This document shows positions 1-6,791 of a stretch of DNA of 38,644 nucleotides, piece by piece; positions within the stretch are counted from its first letter, which is position 1; every line of letters begins with the position of its first letter. The DNA is taken from contig NZ_JYLD01000025.1 in the NCBI RefSeq assembly GCF_001043025.1, positions 1-38,644 on the forward strand. The letters run 5' to 3'. A program made the position numbers and the translations under genes. The notes under the pieces are model-generated. The model did no database searches. It was given only the letters and a program-made list of their open reading frames with translations, and was not told the origin of the DNA. Source of the stretch: Pseudomonas helleri. Lineage in GTDB: Bacteria; Pseudomonadota; Gammaproteobacteria; Pseudomonadales; Pseudomonadaceae.

Positions 1-41
1 TCGGTTGGCACGTACTGATTGGTCGTCGTATTCTTTTTCAT
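1..41 (-). CDS. N-terminal fragment of a gene that leaves the window
   Basis: On the minus strand an ATG at 41 opens a frame that stays open to the window edge and reads MKKNTTTNQYVPT. A GAGGG Shine-Dalgarno-like stretch lies about 7 bases upstream of the ATG. Only 13 codons are visible, so no family can be assigned. The start codon and part of the ribosome site lie in one arm of a perfect inverted repeat (39-51 with 107-119), which suggests a real and perhaps controlled start. The gene would lie downstream of the 113-residue gene at 145-486, on the same strand. The call rests only on the start context. Confidence 0.35.
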   Translation of the reverse strand, partial: MKKNTTTNQYVPT

Positions 42-119
42 GGACTCGCCCTCGCTGTCGTTGGCTTCTAATAGAATGCCACCGTGGCGCACAGACGCCT
101 CGGCTTGGGCGAGTCCATG
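39..119 (-). promoter_or_regulatory. Inverted repeat able to sequester the start of the partial gene
   Basis: CATGGACTCGCCC at 39-51 and its exact reverse complement at 107-119 form a 13-bp stem with a 55-base loop. In minus-strand RNA the downstream arm contains the AUG at 41-39 and the end of the GAGGG ribosome site, so pairing would hide the start. This would be a translational switch or a 5'-leader structure. Whether a transcript covers both arms is unknown. Confidence 0.4.
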
Positions 120-144
120 TAATTACAGGGGTGGGTTTGCGGGG

Positions 145-486
145 TTATTCGATCCAGCTGTAGAGCGGTGAGTCGACGCCGCTGACGACTTTGACCTGGC
201 TGCTGTGGCGCAGGCGCACCAACAGGCGTTTGCCCGCGCCGGTGCTGCCTGTCAGGGCTTCGAGCTGGCTCAGCAGTTCAGGGCCGGTGATTTGCCCGGC
301 CTTGCGCAGCAGATCTTTGGTGGTTTCCCACAGTGCATCGTCCTGGCTTACGGGCTTGGCGGGCGTCGCAGCGACTGGAGCTTCGCTCACGTGCAGTTGC
401 GCGCCCAGTTTCGCCCAGTCGCCCTCATCCAGCTCTACGGTCAGGTCAACCGGCCAATCACCTATCGTTCCGCGAATTCGCACCAT
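145..486 (-). CDS. Conserved-looking hypothetical protein, 113 aa
   Basis: I do not recognise this gene. The 113-residue product starts MVRIRGTIGDWPVDL and has an acidic, proline/alanine-containing middle. From about residue 48 it has a helical segment (DALWETTKDLLRKAG), and the end is basic (GAGKRLLVRLRHSS). There is no signal peptide or membrane segment, so it is probably cytoplasmic. The ATG at 486 has a GGAG-type ribosome site just upstream. It is transcribed away from the zinc operon, and the 131-bp gap between them holds the Zur-like operator. The function is unknown; GC-rich codon use and the conserved setting suggest a real gene. Confidence 0.7.
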   Translation of the reverse strand: MVRIRGTIGDWPVDLTVELDEGDWAKLGAQLHVSEAPVAATPAKPVSQDDALWETTKDLLRKAGQITGPELLSQLEALTGSTGAGKRLLVRLRHSSQVKVVSGVDSPLYSWIE

Positions 487-569
487 CGTCCTGCTCCTTA
501 AATTTCATGGGGCATGCTCCCATGCGGCTTGCAGAACGCCAAGCACACGGGCAAAATCTCGAATTGATT

Positions 570-587
570 GTTATAAGATTACATAAC
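570..587 (+). promoter_or_regulatory. Zur-like operator
   Basis: GTTATAAGATTACATAAC is an imperfect palindrome (GTTATA ... CATAAC) about 30 bases before the zrgA-like start. It resembles Zur boxes of the GTTATA-N-TATAAC type; the first 13 bases match that pattern at about 11 positions. Given the zinc-related genes downstream, it probably gives zinc-dependent repression. It lies in a divergent promoter region and could also touch the minus-strand gene. Confidence 0.5.
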
Positions 588-617
588 ATTTAATTACATT
601 TTTGCTGGAGTCGTGGT

Positions 618-1178
618 ATGCGCCGTTTGCTTCTTGCTTTGCCGTTTGCTCTGTTGCCGCTGACCATGGCTCACGCCGCCGACGATCATGACCATGAACA
701 CGGCAGCCTGGGTGCCCACGAGCATGGTGTCGGGACGTTGAATGTGGCCCTGGACGGCCCAACCCTGGAGCTGGACCTCGACGGCCCGTCCGTCAACATC
801 GTGGGTTTCGAGCACATTGCGACCACAGACGCCGACAAGGCCAAGGTCGATTCCGCACGCACTCAACTGGAAAACCCGCTGGCCCTGTTCAGCCTGCCAA
901 AGGCCGCAGGGTGCGTGGTTGAAGCCCAAGACCTGGACAGCCCGTTGTTCGAAGCCGCCCCTGAAGAAGCCGGTGCGGCAAAAACAGAACACCACCACAG
1001 CGACATAGAAGCGCACTATGCATTTACGTGCGCCAACCCCGAGGCGTTGAAAGCACTGGATCTGACCCAGTTCTTCAAGACCTTCCCGGGCACCCACAAA
1101 CTCAAGGTGCAATTGATTGGTGGCAGCGGCCAGCAAGGTTCTGAGCTGACGCCTAAAGCGCCAACCCTGAAGTTCTAA
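618..1178 (+). CDS. zrgA: ZrgA-like (DUF2796) zinc uptake protein
   Basis: This 186-residue exported protein opens with a signal peptide (MRRLLLALPFALLPLTMAHA) and then a His/Asp-rich metal-binding stretch (DDHDHEHGSLGAHEHGVG). A second His cluster (EHHHSD) follows near residue 127. This is the pattern of the DUF2796/ZrgA family, periplasmic proteins linked to zinc acquisition, and it matches my memory of PA4063 in P. aeruginosa. It is the first gene of the putative zinc operon and sits just behind a Zur-like palindrome, with the ABC pair and DUF3299 gene downstream. A GGAG ribosome site (607-610) precedes the ATG. The family is fairly sure; a direct transport role is inferred. Confidence 0.85.
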   Translation: MRRLLLALPFALLPLTMAHAADDHDHEHGSLGAHEHGVGTLNVALDGPTLELDLDGPSVNIVGFEHIATTDADKAKVDSARTQLENPLALFSLPKAAGCVVEAQDLDSPLFEAAPEEAGAAKTEHHHSDIEAHYAFTCANPEALKALDLTQFFKTFPGTHKLKVQLIGGSGQQGSELTPKAPTLKF

Positions 1179-1188
1179 ACTCCCCACT

Positions 1189-1282
1189 TTGTAGTCGCTG
1201 CCGAAGGCTGCGATGGGGTGCGCAGCAACCCTGCTGTTGAAGCTCCTGCGGCCCTTATCGCAGCCTTAGGCAGCGACTACAA
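1189..1282. repeat. REP-type extragenic palindrome
   Basis: The arms 1189-1214 and 1257-1282 are 26 bases each and complementary with one mismatch, around a 42-base centre. The arm TTGTAGTCGCTGCCGAAGGC resembles REP/BIME arms common in Pseudomonas intergenic regions. It lies between the zrgA-like gene and the ABC ATPase gene, where it could stabilise RNA or partly terminate transcription. Confidence 0.8.
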
Positions 1283-1319
1283 CGTCAACATTCTCACTGG
1301 CAGGCGATAACCCTTCCCC

Positions 1320-2030
1320 ATGACCCAAGCACTTATCGAACTCAATGACCTGAGTTTCAGTTGGCCCGGGCAACCGGTGCTGCTGGATATTCCGGCCTTC
1401 CGTCTTGAACCCGGCGAAACGCTGTTTCTGAAAGGTCCCAGCGGCAGCGGTAAAACCACCTTGCTGGGTTTGCTGGGCGGCGTGCAAAAAGCCAGTCAGG
1501 GGACGATCCGTTTGCTGGGGCAAGAACTGAGTGAATTGGGCTCAGGCGCCCGGGACCGATTTCGGGTTGATCACACGGGGTATATTTTTCAGCAGTTCAA
1601 TCTGCTGCCGTTTTTGTCCGTGCGCGAGAACGTTGAACTGCCGTGTCACTTTTCTAAATTGCGCGCCAGCCGCGCCGCCCAGCGCCACGGCAGCGTTGCC
1701 AAAGCCGCGCAAACCCTGCTTGCGCATTTGGGCCTCAAAGACCCGGCCCTGCTGGAGCGCCGTGCCGACTCGCTGTCCATCGGCCAGCAACAGCGTGTTG
1801 CCGCCGCCCGCGCGCTGATCGGCCAGCCCGAGTTGGTGATCGCCGATGAACCCACCTCCGCCCTCGATGCGGACGCCCGCGAAGCGTTTATCCAGTTGCT
1901 GTTTGCCGAGTGCCGGGAGGCCGGCGCCAGCTTGCTGTTTGTGAGCCACGACCAAAGCCTGGCCACGCTCTTCGACCGCAACCTGTCGTTGTCTGAACTT
2001 AATCGCGCCGCTACACCGGCAGAGGTCTGA
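1320..2030 (+). CDS. ABC transporter ATP-binding protein of the zinc operon (LolD/MacB-like)
   Basis: This 236-residue ATPase has a complete motif set: Walker A GPSGSGKTT at about 39-47, the Q-loop region YIFQQFNLLPFLSVRENV, the signature LSIGQQQRVAAARAL, Walker B LVIADEPTSALD and the switch FVSHD. The type resembles the ATPases that drive FtsX-like permeases rather than classical ZnuC. The permease gene starts 2 bases after its stop, so the two are translationally linked. It corresponds to PA4064 in the remembered P. aeruginosa order. It probably energises a mechanotransmission or export-type complex needed under zinc limitation; the substrate is unknown. Confidence 0.9.
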   Translation: MTQALIELNDLSFSWPGQPVLLDIPAFRLEPGETLFLKGPSGSGKTTLLGLLGGVQKASQGTIRLLGQELSELGSGARDRFRVDHTGYIFQQFNLLPFLSVRENVELPCHFSKLRASRAAQRHGSVAKAAQTLLAHLGLKDPALLERRADSLSIGQQQRVAAARALIGQPELVIADEPTSALDADAREAFIQLLFAECREAGASLLFVSHDQSLATLFDRNLSLSELNRAATPAEV

Positions 2031-2031
2031 G

Positions 2032-3297
2032 ATGTATTTGTTTCGCCTAGCCCTGGCCAGTCTGGCCAACCGACGCTTCACCGCGATTCTCACCGCATTC
2101 GCCATCGCCCTGTCGGTGTGCCTGCTGCTGGCGGTGGAGCGGGTGCGCACCGAAGCCCGCGCCAGCTTTGCCAGCACCATCAGCGGCACCGACCTGATCG
2201 TGGGTGCGCGTTCGGGGTCGGTCAATTTGCTGCTGTATTCGGTGTTTCGTATTGGCAATGCCACCAACAATATTCGCTGGGACAGCTTCGAGCATTTCGC
2301 CAATAACCCGAAAGTGAAATGGGCGATCCCCATGTCTTTGGGTGATTCGCACCGCGGCTACCGGGTGATGGGCACCAGCGAGGCGTACTTTGAGCACTAT
2401 CAATACGGCCATCGGCAAAACCTTCACCTGGCCAGCGGTCGTGCCTTCCAGACCGACCCGTTCGAGGTCGTACTAGGCGCCGAAGTGGCCGAGGCGCTGC
2501 ATTACAAGCTGGGTGACAAGCTGGTGCTGGCCCATGGCGTGGCTGCGGTCAGTCTGGTTAAACACGACGACAAACCTTTCACCGTGGTCGGTATCCTGAA
2601 GCGCACCGGCACGCCTGTGGACCGCACGCTGCATATCAGCCTCGGCGGTATGGAAGCGATACATATTGACTGGCACAACGGCGTGCCTGCCCAGGGCGCT
2701 GCGCGAGTCACTGCCGACCAGGCGCGCAATATGGACCTGACGCCTCAAGCCATCACGGCGTTTATGCTCGGCCTGAACAGCAAGATTTCGACCTTTGCCC
2801 TGCAACGCGAGATCAATGAGTTTCGCGGTGAGCCGATGATGGCGATTCTGCCCGGCGTGGCGTTGCAGGAACTCTGGAGCCTGATGAGCACCGCTGAAAA
2901 GGCGCTGTTTGTGGTGTCGCTGTTTGTGGTGCTGACGGGGTTGATCGGCATGCTGACGGCCATTCTGACCAGCCTCAATGAACGCCGCCGCGAGATGGCG
3001 ATCCTGCGTTCGGTCGGTGCACGGCCTTGGCATATCGCCACGCTGCTGGTGTTTGAAGCACTGGCCCTGGCTTTGGCAGGCGTGGTGGCAGGCGTCGGCT
3101 TGCTATACGTGTGCATCGCGCTGGCTCAGGGGTATGTGCAATCGAATTACGGGATCTATTTGCCGCTGGCCTGGCCAAGTGAATATGAATGGACGCTGCT
3201 CGGCGGTATTCTGGCAGCCGCCCTGCTGATGGGCTGCGTACCGGCATGGCGCGCTTACCGACAATCGCTGGCCGATGGTCTGTCCATTCGTTTATGA
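2032..3297 (+). CDS. FtsX/MacB-like ABC transporter permease
   Basis: This 421-residue inner-membrane protein has one N-terminal transmembrane helix (LTAFAIALSVCLLLAVERV), then a large periplasmic domain (about 45-275), then three more helices near 285-405. This 1+3 layout is that of FtsX/LolC/MacB permeases. NERRREMAILRSVGARPWHI, just after the second helix, is the hallmark cytoplasmic loop of the family. It starts 2 bases after the ATPase stop and pairs with it. The lack of ZnuB-type many-helix topology argues against simple zinc import. The remembered equivalent is PA4065. Confidence 0.9.
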   Translation: MYLFRLALASLANRRFTAILTAFAIALSVCLLLAVERVRTEARASFASTISGTDLIVGARSGSVNLLLYSVFRIGNATNNIRWDSFEHFANNPKVKWAIPMSLGDSHRGYRVMGTSEAYFEHYQYGHRQNLHLASGRAFQTDPFEVVLGAEVAEALHYKLGDKLVLAHGVAAVSLVKHDDKPFTVVGILKRTGTPVDRTLHISLGGMEAIHIDWHNGVPAQGAARVTADQARNMDLTPQAITAFMLGLNSKISTFALQREINEFRGEPMMAILPGVALQELWSLMSTAEKALFVVSLFVVLTGLIGMLTAILTSLNERRREMAILRSVGARPWHIATLLVFEALALALAGVVAGVGLLYVCIALAQGYVQSNYGIYLPLAWPSEYEWTLLGGILAAALLMGCVPAWRAYRQSLADGLSIRL

Positions 3298-3307
3298 GCT
3301 CAGGTTA

Positions 3308-3832
3308 ATGAAAAAAGCTGCGATGTCTGGTGTGCTGCTGGCGCTGTTTCTCTGGGTGAGCACACCCTTGTGGGCGGCCGAGCCGAAAGAACTGACGTGG
3401 TCAGAGATGATTCCGCCAGACGCGCCGCCAGAAGTGCCGAACATGACGCCGCTGCATGACCTGTCGCAAATGGGCGACATGGAGGCCGCTCCGGCGGCCA
3501 AGCAGGACTTGCCCAACGCCCCCGTGGTCACGCAACTCGATGGCCAATTGATTCGCCTGCCGGGGTACATCGTGCCGCTGGAAGTCAATGAAGAGGGGCG
3601 TACCACGGAGTTTCTGCTGGTGCCGTACTTTGGCGCGTGCATCCACGTGCCGCCTCCGCCGTCCAACCAGATCGTGCATGTGACCAGTAAAGTCGGGGTT
3701 CAGGTCGACGAGTTGTATCAACCGTACTGGATTGTCGGTGCCTTGCAGGTCAAGCCCAGCACCAGCGATTTGGCTGACGCGGGCTATCAAATGGATGCAC
3801 AAAAGATCGTGGTCTACGAACTGCCGGACTGA
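3308..3832 (+). CDS. DUF3299 exported protein
   Basis: I take the ATG at 3308 because it opens a good signal peptide (MKKAAMSGVLLALFLWVSTPLWAA); an upstream in-frame start at 3275 would overlap the permease. The 174-residue product has the DUF3299 core: LIRLPGYIVPLEV, then FLLVPYFGACIHVPPPPSNQ with its single Cys and Pro run. It is the last gene of the putative zinc operon and matches PA4066 in the remembered order. It is probably periplasmic. The molecular function of DUF3299 is not known to me; a role with the ABC pair in zinc limitation is inferred from context. Confidence 0.85.
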   Translation: MKKAAMSGVLLALFLWVSTPLWAAEPKELTWSEMIPPDAPPEVPNMTPLHDLSQMGDMEAAPAAKQDLPNAPVVTQLDGQLIRLPGYIVPLEVNEEGRTTEFLLVPYFGACIHVPPPPSNQIVHVTSKVGVQVDELYQPYWIVGALQVKPSTSDLADAGYQMDAQKIVVYELPD

Positions 3833-3873
3833 CCCGGCAGCTGTTCACGAAATTTTCACGTCTTCACTTTTCA

Positions 3874-3887
3874 TTGAGCTGGGTCAA
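3874..3887 (+). promoter_or_regulatory. ANR/FNR-like box upstream of ompW/oprG
   Basis: TTGAGCTGGGTCAA keeps both outer half-sites (TTGA ... TCAA) of the ANR/FNR consensus TTGAT-N4-ATCAA with correct spacing. It differs only at the inner T and A. It lies about 66 bases before the porin start. From memory, OprG in P. aeruginosa responds to low oxygen through ANR, which supports the call. The strength of the site is unknown. Confidence 0.5.
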
Positions 3888-3952
3888 CAGAACGGGCCCG
3901 GCTGCTCATTACCATTGGTTATATAAATTTTAAATATCCCAATGGAGCTCCC

Positions 3953-4651
3953 ATGCAAAAGTCCCTGCTTAGCGCCGCCGCGCTTGCGCTTGCCGTTGTC
4001 GCACCGTTGGCCCACGCGCATTCCGAGGGTGACATCATCCTGCGCGCCGGTGCCATTACGGTAAACCCGAAAGCCGATAGCTCCCACGTCAAAGTGGACC
4101 GCGGCTCGTTGGGCGGGACCGATCTGGGCGGCAAGGCGACCATGAGCAGCGACACGCAACTGGGCCTTAACTTTGCTTACATGATCACTGATCACGTGGG
4201 TATCGAGCTGTTGGCCGCGACTCCGTTTGAGCATGACGTGAAACTCAAAAACACTGGCCTGCCACAAGCCAACGGTAAGCTGGGTACCCTCAAGCACTTG
4301 CCGCCAACCCTGAGCGTTGTGTACTACCCGCTGGACTCCAAGTCGGTGTTCCAACCGTACGTGGGTGCCGGTATCAACTACACCTGGATCTACGACGAGC
4401 ACGTGGGCAGCCGCGCATCGGCTGAAGGTTTCGACAATTTCCGCGCATCCAACTCCTGGGGCGTGGCCTGGCAGATCGGTGCTGACTACATGCTGACCGA
4501 CAACATCATGATCAACGCCCAGGCGCGCTACATCGATATCGACACGCACGCCTACGTCAACAATAGCGCCGTAGGCGATGGTACCCGCGCCAAGGTCAAC
4601 GTCGATGTTGATCCTTTCGTGTACATGGTCGGCCTGGGTTATAAGTTTTAA
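3953..4651 (+). CDS. oprG: OmpW-family outer membrane porin (OprG-like)
   Basis: This 232-residue protein has a signal peptide ending ...LAHAHS and the typical OmpW start SEGDIILRAGAITVNPKADS. Alternating beta strands follow, including MSSDTQLGLNFAYMITDHVG and VFQPYVGAGINYTWIYDE. It ends with VDPFVYMVGLGYKF, the terminal aromatic that directs outer-membrane assembly. OmpW/OprG forms an eight-stranded barrel that lets small hydrophobic molecules pass. A GGAG ribosome site precedes the ATG. It sits between the zinc operon and the SDR pair, as I remember for PA4067, and is convergent with the SDR genes. Confidence 0.92.
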   Translation: MQKSLLSAAALALAVVAPLAHAHSEGDIILRAGAITVNPKADSSHVKVDRGSLGGTDLGGKATMSSDTQLGLNFAYMITDHVGIELLAATPFEHDVKLKNTGLPQANGKLGTLKHLPPTLSVVYYPLDSKSVFQPYVGAGINYTWIYDEHVGSRASAEGFDNFRASNSWGVAWQIGADYMLTDNIMINAQARYIDIDTHAYVNNSAVGDGTRAKVNVDVDPFVYMVGLGYKF

Positions 4652-4724
4652 GCGCGCAGCGCTTGGCTAAAAGCCTCTAGCTTCAAGCGGCAAGAAAAAA
4701 GCGCCTTTTAAGGTGCACTTCAAA

Positions 4725-4818
4725 ACCTGTGGGAGCCTGGCTTGCCAGCGATGCAGACGATGCGGTTTTCTGTAAAACCGCGTCGCTTCCATCGCGAGCA
4801 AGCCCGCTCCCACAAGGT
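4725..4818. repeat. REP-type palindrome between convergent genes
   Basis: The arms 4725-4753 (starting ACCTGTGGGAGC) and 4790-4818 (ending GCTCCCACAAGGT) pair over most of 29 bases. An inner stem GCGGTTTT/AAAACCGC (4762-4769 with 4774-4781) makes it a long nested hairpin. It lies between the convergent porin and SDR genes and may end transcription from both sides. Confidence 0.8.
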
Positions 4819-4839
4819 GTTGAAGTGTTACTCGGGTTG

Positions 4840-5769
4840 TTAACGCCCCAACAGGTGCGTCAGACCGATGTTCATCGGTGTGGTGTCATCGAGGGTGAAG
4901 CGCTGCAGCAAGCGACTGTTGTTCGCACGCGAGTGACGGATATCACCCGCACGAGCCGGGCCGTAGCTGATCGGTGGCAGTTCGCCGACCACTTCGCTCA
5001 AGGCTTCGAGCATTTGCTTGAGGGTGGTGGCTTTGTTCAGGCCCACGTTGATGGCGCCCTCTTCAACCTGTGGCGCTTCAATGGCCTGCACCAGAATGCC
5101 GACCAGATCTCCCACATAGATGAAGTCTCGGGTTTGCTCGCCATCCCCAAAGATGGTGATTGGCAGGCGATTTACAGCGCGCTCGCTGAAAATGCTGATC
5201 ACTCCCGAGTACGGCGAGGATGGATCCTGGCGCGGCCCGTAGACGTTGAAGAAGCGGAAAACCACCGGTTCCAGACCGTGCTGGCGGCGATAGAAGTCCA
5301 GATAGTACTCACTGGCCAGCTTGTCCGAAGCATAAGGGGTCAGCGGCGCTTTAGGCGTGTCTTCAACAATCGACTCGCCCTCACCGTTGTTGCCATAGAC
5401 CGCAGCGCTGGAGGCAAACACCACACGTTTGACGCCCGCTTCGCGCATGGCCTCGCACACATTGAGCGTGCCGACAAAGTTGCTTTGGTGAGTGCTTACC
5501 GGGTCGTCTACCGAGGCCTGCACCGAGGCCACCGCGGCCAGGTGCACGACTGCGCTGCAACCGGCCATGGCGCGTTTGACCAGTGCCGCGTCGGCGACGT
5601 TGCCTTCGATGAGTTCAACCTTGGGGTTATCCAGAGGCAAGTTGCTGCGTTTGCCCGTCGACAGGTCGTCGAGGATCCGCACGGCATAACCTTTGGCCAG
5701 CAAGCCGTCTACCAGATTGGAGCCGATAAAGCCGGCACCGCCAGTGATTAAAACGGGAGCGTCAGCCAT
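4840..5769 (-). CDS. NAD-dependent epimerase/dehydratase (extended SDR, GalE-like)
   Basis: This 309-residue protein starts MADAPVLITGGAGFIGSN, with the GxxGxxG dinucleotide site at the N-terminus. It carries the extended-SDR active site: SSAAVYGNN and the catalytic pair YASDK (YxxxK). FFNVYGPRQDPSS and GDGEQTRDFIYVGDLV match UDP-glucose 4-epimerase/UDP-glucuronate epimerase-type enzymes. I choose the ATG at 5769; longer in-frame extensions run back through the upstream gene. It overlaps that gene by 8 bases, so they form one operon. Probable role: interconversion of a nucleotide sugar for surface polysaccharide. The remembered equivalent is PA4068; the substrate is unknown. Confidence 0.88.
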   Translation of the reverse strand: MADAPVLITGGAGFIGSNLVDGLLAKGYAVRILDDLSTGKRSNLPLDNPKVELIEGNVADAALVKRAMAGCSAVVHLAAVASVQASVDDPVSTHQSNFVGTLNVCEAMREAGVKRVVFASSAAVYGNNGEGESIVEDTPKAPLTPYASDKLASEYYLDFYRRQHGLEPVVFRFFNVYGPRQDPSSPYSGVISIFSERAVNRLPITIFGDGEQTRDFIYVGDLVGILVQAIEAPQVEEGAINVGLNKATTLKQMLEALSEVVGELPPISYGPARAGDIRHSRANNSRLLQRFTLDDTTPMNIGLTHLLGR

Positions 5770-6646
5770 GTCGATAAAACCTGTCCAGTAAAGCCGGGAG
5801 CCCTGCACGCCAGGCGCGAGGTTTGATCCCGAAGGTGTGAAGGATTTTTTTACAGGCCAGTACTGCATGCTGTGGCTCTTCAGAGGCATCAGGGCATGCA
5901 GCGTGTGCCTGCGGGGTTGGCGCCTGGACGGCCAGCGGGTGTAAGTGACGCGCTTCATCCAGGATGGCCTGGCCCAGCGCCAGCGGCGTTGTGGCCTCAT
6001 GCCCGGCGTAGTGGTAAGTGCCCCACAGCGGCGCCGCGCAATCGAGTTGTTTGAGCACCGAAATGATGACCCGGGCGGCGTCATCGACCGGTGTCGGGTT
6101 GCCGCGTCGATCATCGGCCTTGAACAATTCGCCGGGCTTTTCTGCCTGAGCCAAAAACCGTCCCAGACTGCCTTCGGGGCTGTCATCGAGCAACCAGCCG
6201 AAACGCAGCAGAACATGTTGCGGGCAGATGGCCCGCACGCTTTGTTCAATACGCCACAATGCCTGACCGCGCAGGCCGAGCGGGACGGGTTCGTCTTTTT
6301 CGCTGTAGGCCGTGGCCCGCGAACCGTCAAACACTCGGTAGCTGGAGGGCTGAAGCAAGGTGATGCCGTGGTGCTGGCACAACTCAGAGAGCCGCTCGAC
6401 CGCCCGTTCCTGGTCGGCAAGGCGTGTTTCGCTCACGCTCCGCGCCTGAAACCAGTCGAAGTAGTACGCAAGGTTGATGACGGCATCCGGACGGGTCTCG
6501 TCCAGCAGCTGCGTCAGGCTCGCGGCGTCCCAGCCGTCTTGCGGCGGACGCGGGGCGAGGAAATTGATGTCTTCCTCGGCACCCAGACGAATCAGCGCCT
6601 GCCCGAGAGCATTTCCGCCGCCCAATAACATAAGGCGCATTCGCAT
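5762..6646 (-). CDS. RmlD-like sugar nucleotide-binding protein
   Basis: This 294-residue SDR-fold protein starts MRMRLMLLGGGNALGQALIRLG, a Rossmann nucleotide site. It has DAVINLAYYFDWFQ, SSYRVFDG and PVDDAARVIISVL, the last typical of dTDP-4-dehydrorhamnose reductase (RmlD). The usual YxxxK pair is not clear: the region reads YSEKDEPVPLGLRGQALW, so the activity may differ from RmlD or be lost. It is the first gene of a two-gene operon with the epimerase. It corresponds to PA4069 in the remembered order. Confidence 0.78.
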   Translation of the reverse strand: MRMRLMLLGGGNALGQALIRLGAEEDINFLAPRPPQDGWDAASLTQLLDETRPDAVINLAYYFDWFQARSVSETRLADQERAVERLSELCQHHGITLLQPSSYRVFDGSRATAYSEKDEPVPLGLRGQALWRIEQSVRAICPQHVLLRFGWLLDDSPEGSLGRFLAQAEKPGELFKADDRRGNPTPVDDAARVIISVLKQLDCAAPLWGTYHYAGHEATTPLALGQAILDEARHLHPLAVQAPTPQAHAACPDASEEPQHAVLACKKILHTFGIKPRAWRAGLPALLDRFYRHG

Positions 6647-6791
6647 AGAGTGTGCAGGCTCAGTCTATTCAGAACGGTGATATATACCAGAAAACCAACC
6701 GTGGAAGCTGTTGGCCATGATCAAGACCCCACCATTTTGCGGGTTTCTGTGCGTGTCGTCACTGACAAACTGCGCAGCTGGTTATTTGCCA

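Noticed and set aside
1189..1282. Palindrome considered as an attachment site or tRNA-like structure
   Set aside because: It has the look of a common REP element and no integrase or tRNA is nearby.
1542..2333. 263-codon minus-strand frame
   Set aside because: It is antisense to the ABC ATPase and permease genes, with basic low-complexity content caused by GC-rich codons.
4729..5751. Long open frame (340 codons) on the plus strand
   Set aside because: It lies antisense to the epimerase gene, whose motifs (GGAGFIGS, YASDK) are unmistakable; the plus-strand product has no recognisable motif.
5770..6420. N-terminal extension of the epimerase frame
   Set aside because: It overlaps the RmlD-like gene in another frame; the Rossmann start after the ATG at 5769 is the natural N-terminus.
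5945..6628. 227-codon plus-strand frame
   Set aside because: It is a shadow of the RmlD-like gene with no motif or ribosome site.
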